Made by a program: the position numbers and the translations under genes
Notes under the pieces: model-generated
Seen by the model: the letters and a program-made list of their open reading frames with translations, nothing else
What the model was told of the DNA's origin: nothing
The model's database searches: none
Origin: Verrucomicrobiota bacterium
GTDB taxonomy: Bacteria > Verrucomicrobiota > Verrucomicrobiia > Palsa-1439
DNA: 42,753 nucleotides
Reading direction: 5' to 3'
Assembly: GCA_016871575.1 (NCBI GenBank)
Contig: VHCW01000035.1
Location: 1-42,753, forward strand
Shown here: piece by piece, positions 1-7,570 of the stretch
Numbering within the stretch: position 1 is the stretch's first letter
Layout of the letters: the number at the start of each line of letters is the position of its first letter

Positions 1-1
1 G

Positions 2-166
2 TGGTTGTTGCGTTTCCAAGAACCCGGCGCGCACACGACGCGTTCGGCGTTGCGGTACATGGGCACGAGCCTGTATTCGAACCTGCAACAGGCGATGTTC
101 GTTCCCGGACGCCTGTTGTGGCAGTTCGGACGCTGGACGTACCGGATACGCCCGCGGCGCCGTTAG
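2..166 (+). CDS. C-terminal end of an unidentified protein (partial)
   Basis: An open frame enters from the left edge and gives 54 residues before a TAG at 164-166. It is rich in Arg and aromatics and ends in a basic tail (RIRPRRR). No family is recognised. The case for a real gene is positional: its stop overlaps by 3 nt the stop of the convergent symporter gene, a tight convergent end common in compact genomes. Another open frame also crosses this stretch, but it runs on antisense through the whole symporter and is its shadow. The 5' part lies outside the window, so length and function cannot be judged. Confidence 0.4.
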   Translation, partial: WLLRFQEPGAHTTRSALRYMGTSLYSNLQQAMFVPGRLLWQFGRWTYRIRPRRR

Positions 167-1569
167 TGCACCACCGAATGGTGGAACCGGTAGCTGCGAT
201 AGCCGTAGAGCGCGATAATCAGAAAACAAATCAGCGGCAACACAAACGATGCGCTCACCGCCGGAAAACCGAGCAGCATTCCGCTTTCGCCGCCCCAGTC
301 GATGATCCGCCCCTGCAACGGCGGCATCAGCGCGCCGCCGACAATCGCGAAGATCAACCCGGCAGAACCAAGCTTGGCATCCTGACCGAGACCGTCAAGC
401 GCAATCCCATAGATCGTCGGGAACATCAGCGACATGCAGGCCGAGATGGCGATCAACGAATACAGCCCGACAATTCCTTGAACGAAAATCGCGCCCAAGG
501 TTGTCACGATTCCCCCAATCGCCAGCGACATCAGCAGCCGTCCCGGGCTGAAGAACTTCAGCAGGTAGGTGCAAATGAACCGGCTCGAACAGAAGATGAT
601 CATCGCGATGATGTTGTAGCGTTGCGCCTTCGATGCCTCCCAGCCGAGGTTGAACTTGGCGTAATGGATGATGAAGGTCCAACACATGATCTGCGCGCCA
701 ACGTAGAAGGCTTGCGCCACGACTCCCTCAATGTATCGTTTGTTCCTGAAGAGGCGTTTGGCCGTTTGCCACACGTGAACTTCCAAGTCGTGAGGAGCGG
801 ACTTTGGCATCTTGCTGACGGCAAAAATCAAAATCATGACCAGCAACACCAACCCAATGACAAGGTAAGGAAGACGAACGATGTTCAATTCCTGTCCCTG
901 CACCCTGGCCAGCGCCTCCGCCACCGGCAACCCCTGCAACGCGCCCGTCGCCTGACCGGCGACTTCCGACGGAATGGTGCTCACAGCGGCCGGCAGTTCT
1001 TTGATTCCTTTTTTCAGGGTGCCGACCTGTTCGAGATTGGTGAGAATGAACTGGCTGGCCACGACCATGCCGACCAGCGAGCCGATCGGGTTGAACGCCT
1101 GCGCCAGATTCAAACGACGGGTGGCGGTCTTCTCCGCGCCCATCGAGAGGATGTACGGATTCGCCGTCGTTTCCAGAAACGCGAGGCCGAATGTCAACAC
1201 GTACAATGCCAGCAGGAACAACCAGAAACTCATCGTCACGCTGGCCGGCAGAAACAAGAATGCCCCCAGCGCATACAATCCCAAGCCGACGAGGATGCCG
1301 GCCTTGTACGAGAACCGGCGGATAAACAGCGCCGCCGGCAACGCCATCGTGGCGTAGCCGCCGTAGAAGGCCGTCTGCACGTAACTGCTTTGGACGTTGC
1401 TGATCTGGAAGATGTCCTTGAACGCCGCCACCAATGGATTCGTCACGTCGTTGGCAAATCCCCACAACGCAAACAGCGTTGTCACCAACATGAACGGGAA
1501 CACAACTTCCGGTGTCAGCAAAGGGGCTTCTTGTTTCGGGCCGGTTTCGACAGCAATTGGGTTGCTCAT
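163..1569 (-). CDS. MFS sugar:H+ symporter, FucP-like
   Basis: 468-residue hydrophobic protein with about 12 predicted membrane segments, the usual size for the L-fucose:H+ symporter branch of the major facilitator superfamily. The segment GFANDVTNPLVAAF near residues 37-50 carries Asp41, and FLETTANPYI at 131-140 carries Glu133. These match the two acidic residues of E. coli FucP (Asp46, Glu135) used for proton coupling and sugar binding. The central loop is longer than usual and follows a hydrophilic stretch near residues 180-220. It lies 70 nt downstream of the aminotransferase, and a promoter-like sequence in that gap suggests it can be transcribed separately. Substrate (fucose, glucose, galactose or another sugar) cannot be read from sequence. 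No fucose catabolic genes are nearby. Confidence 0.85.
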   Translation of the reverse strand: MSNPIAVETGPKQEAPLLTPEVVFPFMLVTTLFALWGFANDVTNPLVAAFKDIFQISNVQSSYVQTAFYGGYATMALPAALFIRRFSYKAGILVGLGLYALGAFLFLPASVTMSFWLFLLALYVLTFGLAFLETTANPYILSMGAEKTATRRLNLAQAFNPIGSLVGMVVASQFILTNLEQVGTLKKGIKELPAAVSTIPSEVAGQATGALQGLPVAEALARVQGQELNIVRLPYLVIGLVLLVMILIFAVSKMPKSAPHDLEVHVWQTAKRLFRNKRYIEGVVAQAFYVGAQIMCWTFIIHYAKFNLGWEASKAQRYNIIAMIIFCSSRFICTYLLKFFSPGRLLMSLAIGGIVTTLGAIFVQGIVGLYSLIAISACMSLMFPTIYGIALDGLGQDAKLGSAGLIFAIVGGALMPPLQGRIIDWGGESGMLLGFPAVSASFVLPLICFLIIALYGYRSYRFHHSVVH

Positions 1570-1584
1570 GGTCTTTGCTGCTCG

Positions 1585-1613
1585 TTCCTATGCGATTGCA
1601 TTGCGCCCGTCAA
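1585..1613 (-). promoter_or_regulatory. possible promoter of the FucP-like gene
   Basis: Minus strand: TTGACG at 1613-1608, a 17-nt spacer, TAGGAA at 1590-1585. The start codon follows 15 nt later. The -35 is close to consensus and the -10 is weaker. It would allow the transporter to be expressed apart from the polyamine genes. Confidence 0.35.
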
Positions 1614-1639
1614 GAACCGACTTGAGCCCATGCAAGCGC

Positions 1640-3085
1640 CTATTTTCCCTTCGCTTCCTGTTCGATCTGTTTGTCGAGTTCCTGGAGCGTGTCAGCAAGG
1701 CGCTCCAGTGTTTTGTCGAGCAGATCGCAACTGATGTTCAACGCCGGTTCGATGCGGATCGTGCGGGCGCTGAGCAAGGTGCCGGCCACCAGCACGCCGC
1801 GCTTGAACAACCCGGCGGCCACGCGGTAGCCGATGAAGCGGTCGGCAAACTCCAACCCGATCAGCAGTCCTTTGCCGCGAACGTTCTTGAGAATCTCCGG
1901 GTAAAGCGCCTGCAACGACCGCAGGCGTTTCATCAGGTAACGCCCCTTCTCCTCGGCCTGGCGCGCGAGGTTCTCCTCGAGCATGACGTTGATGGCGGCG
2001 ATGCCGGCAGCGCAGGCCAGCGGGTTGCCGCCGAACGTCGAACTGTGCAGGAACGGATTGTCCTCCAGAACCCGCCAGATGGGCGGAGTGCTCATGAAAC
2101 AACTCAACGGCATCACACCGCCGCCGAGCGCCTTGCCGAGACAAAGGATGTCCGGGCAAACATTCCAGTGTTCACAGGCGAAATTCCGGCCCGTGCGCCC
2201 CATGCCCGTCTGCACCTCGTCGAGAATCAGCAACACCTCATACTCGTCGCACAACTGCCGGGCGCGCGGCAGATAATCATCCGGCGGAACGACCGCGCCG
2301 GCCTCGCCTTGGACGGGTTCGAGAATCACCCCGGCAATGTCCTCGCCAAGGTCGTGGAGTTTTTTCAGTTCGCGTTCGAGGTCCTTGGCGTCGCCGAAAT
2401 CCACGAAATGCATGTTGGGCAGGAGCGGATGAAAGGGTTTTCGATACACGGCCCGGCCCATCACGGACAGCGATCCCATGCTCTTGCCGTGAAAACCGCC
2501 GGTGGTCGAAATGAACCCGGTCTTCTTCGTGTAGAGCCGCGCCAGTTTGAGCGCGCCTTCCACGGCGTCCGTGCCGTTGTTGATGAAGAAACATTCCTGC
2601 AGGTCGCCGGGGGTGAGTTCGCCAAGCAACTCGGCAAGGAAACCGCGCAACGGATCGAGCAATTCCTGCGAGGACAGCGGCATCCGTTTCAGTTGGCTCT
2701 CGACGGCGGCAATGATGCGCGGATGGCGGATGCCCATGTTATAAACGCCAAACCCGCCCAGGCAGTCAATGAACTTGCGGCCCATGATGTCCTCGATGAT
2801 CGAACCCTGCCCCGTCCACTCAATGGCGGCGAAATCCTCGGCTTCCGCCACTGACTTGCGATAATGCAAGAACCCGCGGTTGAAATAATCGTCGAAGTTC
2901 TCCAGCGTGTGCTTGATGATGCGCGTCCGGTCATCGGCATCGAGTTTGTTTCCGCCGGTGACCACGGCGAGATACTCGGCCGATTTTGCGGCCAGCGATT
3001 TCAACTTGGCGCGAGAATCCACCTCGGATGCCGGTGCGGCAGAATGCTTGGGCGGCAGTGCGGTGGCTGGCTGTTGTTGTTCCAT
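1640..3085 (-). CDS. class III aminotransferase, putrescine/ornithine aminotransferase-like
   Basis: 481-residue PLP enzyme of aminotransferase class III, closest by eye to the putrescine aminotransferase (PatA/YgjG) group, which moves the amino group of putrescine to 2-oxoglutarate. Seen: NGTDAVEGALK (170-180), the cofactor-contacting LDEVQTGMGRTG with Asp289, and PDILCLGKALGGG with Lys318 as the Schiff-base lysine. The open frame extends about 100 codons further upstream, but that part is low-quality sequence antisense to the neighbouring gene end. I chose the ATG at 3085 because GGAAGGA lies about 8 nt before it and the N-terminus fits the family. Context (ODC-like decarboxylase and homospermidine synthase upstream) favours putrescine. 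Ornithine or another diamine remains possible. Confidence 0.8.
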   Translation of the reverse strand: MEQQQPATALPPKHSAAPASEVDSRAKLKSLAAKSAEYLAVVTGGNKLDADDRTRIIKHTLENFDDYFNRGFLHYRKSVAEAEDFAAIEWTGQGSIIEDIMGRKFIDCLGGFGVYNMGIRHPRIIAAVESQLKRMPLSSQELLDPLRGFLAELLGELTPGDLQECFFINNGTDAVEGALKLARLYTKKTGFISTTGGFHGKSMGSLSVMGRAVYRKPFHPLLPNMHFVDFGDAKDLERELKKLHDLGEDIAGVILEPVQGEAGAVVPPDDYLPRARQLCDEYEVLLILDEVQTGMGRTGRNFACEHWNVCPDILCLGKALGGGVMPLSCFMSTPPIWRVLEDNPFLHSSTFGGNPLACAAGIAAINVMLEENLARQAEEKGRYLMKRLRSLQALYPEILKNVRGKGLLIGLEFADRFIGYRVAAGLFKRGVLVAGTLLSARTIRIEPALNISCDLLDKTLERLADTLQELDKQIEQEAKGK

Positions 3086-3119
3086 GTCAGTGTTCCTTCC
3101 GTCGCAATTGATCATACCA
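3086..3119 (-). promoter_or_regulatory. ribosome binding site and possible extended -10 of the aminotransferase gene
   Basis: On the minus strand an extended -10 (TGgTATGAT, 3119-3111) lies 25 nt before the ATG, and GGAAGGA sits about 8 nt before the start. No good -35 is seen. The Shine-Dalgarno sequence decides the start at 3085. Confidence 0.4.
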
Positions 3120-3159
3120 CAGGCGAATCGGGAAACCCAGCCCTGTCCGCGACGGGGAG

Positions 3160-4302
3160 TTACAGATTGATGTGGACGACCTTGGCGGGCGGAAAACCGT
3201 TGAACCACGTCGAGCTGGCGTGGCTGTAGGCGCCGATGTTCTCGCTGTAGAGGAAGTCGCCAAGCTTGAGGTCGGGCGGGAGTTGTTCGACAAGGGAAAC
3301 AACATCGAGGGCGTCGCAGGTTGGGCCGAACACGGAGCAGACTTGGGTGGGGCCGCGCTTGAACGATTTCAGGTGATACTGGCAATGATCAAAGATGACG
3401 CCGCTAAACGTGTGATACACGCCGTCATTGATGTAGTAGCAGAGCTTGCCGTCGCGCACGGCCTTGCCAATGATTTTCGACACCGCCGTTGCCGCCGTGG
3501 CAACAAGAAACCGCCCCGGCTCGGCAAGGATCTGGATTTTCTTGGGGAACAGCCGGTCCAATTCGCGGTTGATGACCTTGGCGAGTTCGCGGAACGGACG
3601 GACACTGTCATCGTAGGGCGCGGGAAATCCGCCGCCGATGTCGAGGAGGAACATCTTGGTGTAGCCGCGGTCCTGCGCTTCCTTGAAAACGTTGGCGGCC
3701 AGGTTGATGGCGGCCGCGTAGTTGCCGAAGTTGGTCGTCTGGCTGCCGACGTGGAAGCTGAGTCCCTCGACGGTCAGTCCCGCCTTGTCCGCAGCGAAAA
3801 TCAAATCAACAGCTTCACCCGGCGCCGCGCCGAATTTCGAGGACAACTCGACCATCGCGCCGGTGTTTGGAACCTTCAGGCGCAACGCCAACCCGGCTTG
3901 CGGCGCGTGCTTCTTGATCTTGCGGATCTCCTCGTAATTGTCGTAGGTGACGAGCGGCTTGTACTGGTTGAGCTGTTGAAGCGCTTCATTGGCTTTGATC
4001 GGGTTGGCGTAGATGATCTTGTCCCAAATCCAGTCCTGGCGTTCCTTGTCCGGCATGTCCTTGATGTATCGGTGCACGATCTCGAACTCCGGCATCGAAG
4101 CGACATCGAAACTGCACCCCGCCTCGTACAGCGTTTTGACGATCGCGGGGTCGGAGTTGGCCTTCACGGCGTAGTACGCCTGGACGCGCGGCAGGTATTT
4201 CTTGAACGTGGCGTAGTTCTTCCGCAATTGGTCGTGATCCACGACAAACAACGGCGTGCCGTGTTCCTTGGCGAGCTTCTTCAATTCGCGAGGTGTAACC
4301 AT
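3160..4302 (-). CDS. ornithine/lysine decarboxylase-like enzyme (fold type III)
   Basis: 380 residues, the alanine-racemase-fold group of PLP basic amino-acid decarboxylases (Orn/DAP/Arg decarboxylase 2). Seen: YAVKAN with the PLP lysine Lys47, HVGSQ (184-188), GGG (223-225), phosphate-binding EPGR (261-264), active-site CDALD (Cys329, Asp330) and a C-terminal Tyr359. The CD pair contributed across the dimer is typical of ornithine decarboxylases. Ornithine to putrescine is the likely reaction. Lysine to cadaverine, or carboxynorspermidine decarboxylation, are alternatives that motifs alone do not exclude. The start lies 1 nt after the stop of the homospermidine synthase gene (TAAaATG), so translation is probably coupled and the product probably feeds the same pathway. 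Confidence 0.85.
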   Translation of the reverse strand: MVTPRELKKLAKEHGTPLFVVDHDQLRKNYATFKKYLPRVQAYYAVKANSDPAIVKTLYEAGCSFDVASMPEFEIVHRYIKDMPDKERQDWIWDKIIYANPIKANEALQQLNQYKPLVTYDNYEEIRKIKKHAPQAGLALRLKVPNTGAMVELSSKFGAAPGEAVDLIFAADKAGLTVEGLSFHVGSQTTNFGNYAAAINLAANVFKEAQDRGYTKMFLLDIGGGFPAPYDDSVRPFRELAKVINRELDRLFPKKIQILAEPGRFLVATAATAVSKIIGKAVRDGKLCYYINDGVYHTFSGVIFDHCQYHLKSFKRGPTQVCSVFGPTCDALDVVSLVEQLPPDLKLGDFLYSENIGAYSHASSTWFNGFPPAKVVHINL

Positions 4303-4303
4303 T

Positions 4304-5761
4304 TTATTTGTCGTCCGTGAGCAGGAAGTTTTTGAACTGCCACGGGTCGGACGCGTCTATGCGTGGGTTGTTGTAGCCGTGGAATGCGTTCCTGTACTGC
4401 TTCAGCGGCGTCCAGTCTGATTTCTTGGAAATGAATTTGCCAAGGTAGGGTTTCGAGATTTTCAGGATATACCCGTGCGGCAGATCCTCCGGCGCGCAAA
4501 CGCCCCGCGCGGGATTCTCAATCATCCACATCGCCGCCGCCACAACCGAAATGGCCACCTGCATCGTCGTCGCGTTCTGATGCGGCACGAGCCGGCGGGA
4601 TTCCTCGATGCTGAGGTCGCTGCCGGTCCACCACGAGTTGTAGGCGTGCCCCATCAACAACGCGCCGAGGATGTCGGAGCCGCTGGTGATGTCGTCGTTG
4701 AGGATTCGCTGGTTCTCCACGAGACGATAGTCATAGCCGCGCAGTTCGTTGAGCGATGCGATGGCCACGTCCGACGGGCAGTAGGCGTAGTGAACGGTCG
4801 GGCGATAGACCGCCTTGCCGTTTTCCCAGACGGTAAGATGATCGGAGATCGTGAAGGCTTCGCCGTGGCGGACCACCATGCCGTGGATGCAGTAGTCCGG
4901 CACCCATGAACGCACCCACGTGTTCATGCCCATCCGGGCCAGGCAAATCTGGTTGCGGGGACCATCCGTATGCTCGTAAGCCAGCGCGGGCAGTTCTTTC
5001 TCGTGCGTTCCCCACCCCATTTCGGCAGTCGTGGTTCCTTCCTCGCGGAAACCCTCGACGCTCCACGTGTTGACGAACTCGTCCACCTGTTTCGGTTTCT
5101 TGGTAATCTGCGTGTCGCGCTCGCTGCAGTGAATGACTTTCACGCCGAGTTTCATCGCGAGACGGTTGAATTGCTGTTCCTTCATCAACTGCTGGAGTTC
5201 CTCGGCATTCTGGCCGGAAAACTTCTTGTCGGCCAGCGCGCGCTTGCCGATGTCGAGCAATCCCTGCTTCGTGAAGTGCGAGATCAGACCGGGGTTTGCG
5301 CCGTGCTCCAACACCGCAGTCGGCCCCGGCTCGCTCCACTGCGCCGTCATCTTGCGAATGTTCATGTGCCGCCAGTAGAGCGTCATCTTCTGCGGAGGCG
5401 CGCCCTTGGAGTTCTCATACGGGTCCCAAAGCTCCACCGACGTATTGACGTAGAGAATACCCTTGTCGTGGCACCACTGGAGCATTTCACAACAATCAAT
5501 GTTCCAGGCCAAGTCAATCAGCAAATCGCCGGCGCTGAGATATTGTCCGAGCAACGCGCCCATGTTCTCTCGCGTCACGCGTTTCTGGACGAACTTCACT
5601 CCGCGCGCGATCCACGGGCGCAGGATGTCCCGGTGATTCTCAAAGTCCATCACCGTGATGTTTTTCATCGGCACCTTCAGGTGCTTCGCCAAGATGGGCA
5701 GCGCGCACTGCGCAACGCCGCCGTAACCGACAAATAGAATCCTTCTGCTGAAGTCAATCAT
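4304..5761 (-). CDS. hss: homospermidine synthase
   Basis: 485 residues, near the roughly 475-residue length of bacterial NAD-dependent homospermidine synthases, which condense two putrescines (or spermidine and putrescine) to sym-homospermidine. Seen: an N-terminal Rossmann motif (GYGGVAQCALP, about residues 12-22), DFENHRD, DLAWNIDCCEMLQWC, NTSVELWDPY and EHGANPGLISHF, all familiar from the family, which shares the saccharopine dehydrogenase fold. A clear Shine-Dalgarno (GAGGAG) precedes the ATG. It sits 56 nt after agmatinase and 1 nt before the decarboxylase, so two putrescine-producing enzymes flank it. Related carboxyspermidine dehydrogenases are the main alternative, but I think these motifs fit homospermidine synthase better. 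Confidence 0.85.
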   Translation of the reverse strand: MIDFSRRILFVGYGGVAQCALPILAKHLKVPMKNITVMDFENHRDILRPWIARGVKFVQKRVTRENMGALLGQYLSAGDLLIDLAWNIDCCEMLQWCHDKGILYVNTSVELWDPYENSKGAPPQKMTLYWRHMNIRKMTAQWSEPGPTAVLEHGANPGLISHFTKQGLLDIGKRALADKKFSGQNAEELQQLMKEQQFNRLAMKLGVKVIHCSERDTQITKKPKQVDEFVNTWSVEGFREEGTTTAEMGWGTHEKELPALAYEHTDGPRNQICLARMGMNTWVRSWVPDYCIHGMVVRHGEAFTISDHLTVWENGKAVYRPTVHYAYCPSDVAIASLNELRGYDYRLVENQRILNDDITSGSDILGALLMGHAYNSWWTGSDLSIEESRRLVPHQNATTMQVAISVVAAAMWMIENPARGVCAPEDLPHGYILKISKPYLGKFISKKSDWTPLKQYRNAFHGYNNPRIDASDPWQFKNFLLTDDK

Positions 5762-5817
5762 GATAACTCGTCTCCTCTGTTCCTGTTATTTGTATGAAAT
5801 CGCCGCCGGTGACAAGA

Positions 5818-6702
5818 TTATTTCAACAATTCCAGCGACATAATTTTGTAGGCGAGCCTTGCGGCAAGAAAATCGGGGCCGTTCATTCCGGGAATGGGAG
5901 AAAGTTCCACCACGTCGAAGACCGGCATCCGTTTCGCCTCGCGGCAAATGGCGCGGACAACGCTCAACACCTGCTGCCACGTCAAGCCGCCGGGTTCGGG
6001 CGTTCCCACCGCCGGCATGATCGAGGGGTCAAGCCCGTCAAGGTCCACCGTGAGGAACACCGTTTTCCCCCGAACGAATTGGGCCAACTTCGGCAACCAA
6101 TCTGTCTCCTCCGCAAACGCAATCGTCACCCGGTCCGAGGAACGCCGAAACTGATCTTCCGCCGCCGCGAGGTTGCGAATGCCAATCTGGAAAACCGGGC
6201 AAATCTCTACAATCCGTCGCGCCGCGCAGGCGTGACTGTACTTCGACCCCTCGTAGTTGTCCCACAAGTCCGCGTGCGCATCAATCTGCACGCACACGAG
6301 GTCTTTGTCGCCCCGCGCACGCGCCACGCCGCGCGCCACTCCGGCGGAGATGGTGTGTTCGCCGCCAAACACCGCGAGCAGCTCGCAACGCGACAATGCG
6401 TCAGCGACTGCCTCCTCGACGGCGGCCACCATCGCCTCCGGCGACTGTCGCTGCGGCGCCAACGGCGGCAAGGTGTGCACGCCAAACGTCGCGCCGGGTT
6501 CGCAGCCGAATTCGTAGTCGTACAATTCGATGGCGCGCGACGCCGTCAGGATGGCGGCGGGACCGTACCGCGACCCCGATCCATAGCAGACAGTCGCATC
6601 GTAAGGAACCGGCAGCACCCACGCCCGCGCGACATCGGGCGCAGTGCGCGCCTTCGGGAGGCTCAAAAACCCCCACGGCGGTTGAAAAAGTGACTCTTTC
6701 AT
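5818..6702 (-). CDS. speB: agmatinase-type ureohydrolase
   Basis: 294 residues, the standard length of the arginase/agmatinase superfamily with a two-manganese site. Metal ligands are complete: His116 in GGEHT, Asp141/His143/Asp145 in DAHADL, and Asp220/Asp222 in VDLDGLDP. Agmatinase converts agmatine to putrescine and urea. Arginase and guanidinobutyrase share these ligands, so the substrate is inferred from the polyamine neighbours. No arginine decarboxylase is in the window, so agmatine would have to come from a distant gene or from uptake. It is the first gene of the minus-strand polyamine cluster. There is no Shine-Dalgarno sequence, but a promoter-like sequence ends 7 nt before the ATG. 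Confidence 0.85.
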   Translation of the reverse strand: MKESLFQPPWGFLSLPKARTAPDVARAWVLPVPYDATVCYGSGSRYGPAAILTASRAIELYDYEFGCEPGATFGVHTLPPLAPQRQSPEAMVAAVEEAVADALSRCELLAVFGGEHTISAGVARGVARARGDKDLVCVQIDAHADLWDNYEGSKYSHACAARRIVEICPVFQIGIRNLAAAEDQFRRSSDRVTIAFAEETDWLPKLAQFVRGKTVFLTVDLDGLDPSIMPAVGTPEPGGLTWQQVLSVVRAICREAKRMPVFDVVELSPIPGMNGPDFLAARLAYKIMSLELLK

Positions 6703-6709
6703 GGCTGTT

Positions 6710-6738
6710 AGTTTCGCCGTCTATCGCCAGACGGTCAA
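6710..6738 (-). promoter_or_regulatory. putative promoter of the polyamine cluster, leaderless geometry
   Basis: Minus strand: TTGACC (6738-6733), 17-nt spacer, GAAACT (6715-6710), then 7 nt to the agmatinase ATG. The -35 is strong and the -10 weak. The expected transcription start falls on or beside the start codon, which would explain the missing ribosome binding site. Confidence 0.45.
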
Positions 6739-6756
6739 CCGAAAACGGCTGTTTCG

Positions 6757-6786
6757 CAAGATGAGTTTTCACAAGATGAGTTTTCA
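6757..6786. repeat. 15-bp perfect tandem duplication
   Basis: The unit CAAGATGAGTTTTCA occurs twice back to back (6757-6771 and 6772-6786) in the gap between agmatinase and the divergent lipoprotein gene. It could be an operator pair or simply a slippage duplication. Confidence 0.6.
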
Positions 6787-6868
6787 CTTCACAAATCAGG
6801 GGGGCTATGCTAAAAACGCGCCGCAAACGGTGAGCGGAATTGAGATGCAGCGAAAGAGGAATACCAAT

Positions 6869-7543
6869 ATGAAACAGATTCTCCTTGCTTCAACGCTGGC
6901 CCTGACAGTGGGATGCGCCACAGCCATCATGCGCCCGTACGTTGGCGAACAACAAGCATGGCCGACCGTGGAGGGCAGCATCGTCAACACCAAGTACGAG
7001 ATTCCCATCTTCAACTCGCTGCCGCCGGTCCCCTACGATGTCGTCGGCGAACTGCGCGTCGAAAGTCCTTTATATGCGCAGCCGGAAGAACATCACATGA
7101 GCACTCTCATCGCGAAAGCCAGGCAATTCAAAGCTCACGCGCTGGTGTTGGTTGATGGCCAGCTCTTTTTCGGCCCCAATTACGGCCCTCGCAGCAGCGT
7201 GCTTGATGCCTCGCCGACGATGTCCCGCGGCCTGACACAGGTCAACCGGTTTCTGCCGGAATCGTTCCGCCCCGGCGTCAGCGTGATCGCTGTCCGCTGG
7301 TTGGAAGGCGCGCCACAGGGACTTCCCGCCAAGTACGACAAGCTGGCTCCTCCGTACCAACCCAGCGCCAAGCCGCTTCCGTCGAAACCCATCGTCGAAA
7401 CCAAGCCCGTCAAACCGGTTTCGCCCAAACCGGCGGTGCCGGCAGTCGCGCCCAAGTCCAACATCAGCCCTGCGACACCTGCTGCGTCGTCCGAGGCTCC
7501 TGCTCCGCGCAAGAAAACCGCCAAGCCCGACGAAGCCCGGTGA
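6869..7543 (+). CDS. putative lipoprotein with Pro/Lys-rich tail, function unknown
   Basis: 224 residues from the ATG at 6869, chosen because AGAGGA lies 8 nt upstream and the protein then begins with a typical signal sequence (MKQILLASTLALTVGC). Cys16 is a plausible lipidation site, although Thr at -3 is unusual for a lipobox. The middle (about 30-150) looks globular, with two VV/VLVDG-type strands. The last 70 residues are low-complexity Pro, Lys, Ala and Val, as in periplasm-spanning linkers. No family is recognised. It is divergent from the polyamine cluster and convergent with aspS, so the neighbours give no functional clue. Confidence 0.7.
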   Translation: MKQILLASTLALTVGCATAIMRPYVGEQQAWPTVEGSIVNTKYEIPIFNSLPPVPYDVVGELRVESPLYAQPEEHHMSTLIAKARQFKAHALVLVDGQLFFGPNYGPRSSVLDASPTMSRGLTQVNRFLPESFRPGVSVIAVRWLEGAPQGLPAKYDKLAPPYQPSAKPLPSKPIVETKPVKPVSPKPAVPAVAPKSNISPATPAASSEAPAPRKKTAKPDEAR

Positions 7544-7567
7544 CGACCAACCAACGCGTGGTTGTCG
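7544..7567. terminator. weak hairpin between convergent genes
   Basis: CGACCAACC (7544-7552) pairs with GGTTGTCG (7560-7567) with one bulge around a 7-nt loop. No T-tract follows on either strand. It may serve both the lipoprotein gene and aspS. Confidence 0.3.
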
Positions 7568-7570
7568 GTG

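Noticed and set aside
1-1734. A 577-codon open frame on the plus strand
   Set aside because: It runs antisense through the FucP-like symporter, whose family motifs are unambiguous, and its translation is low-complexity Arg/Gln/His-rich sequence typical of a GC-rich shadow frame.
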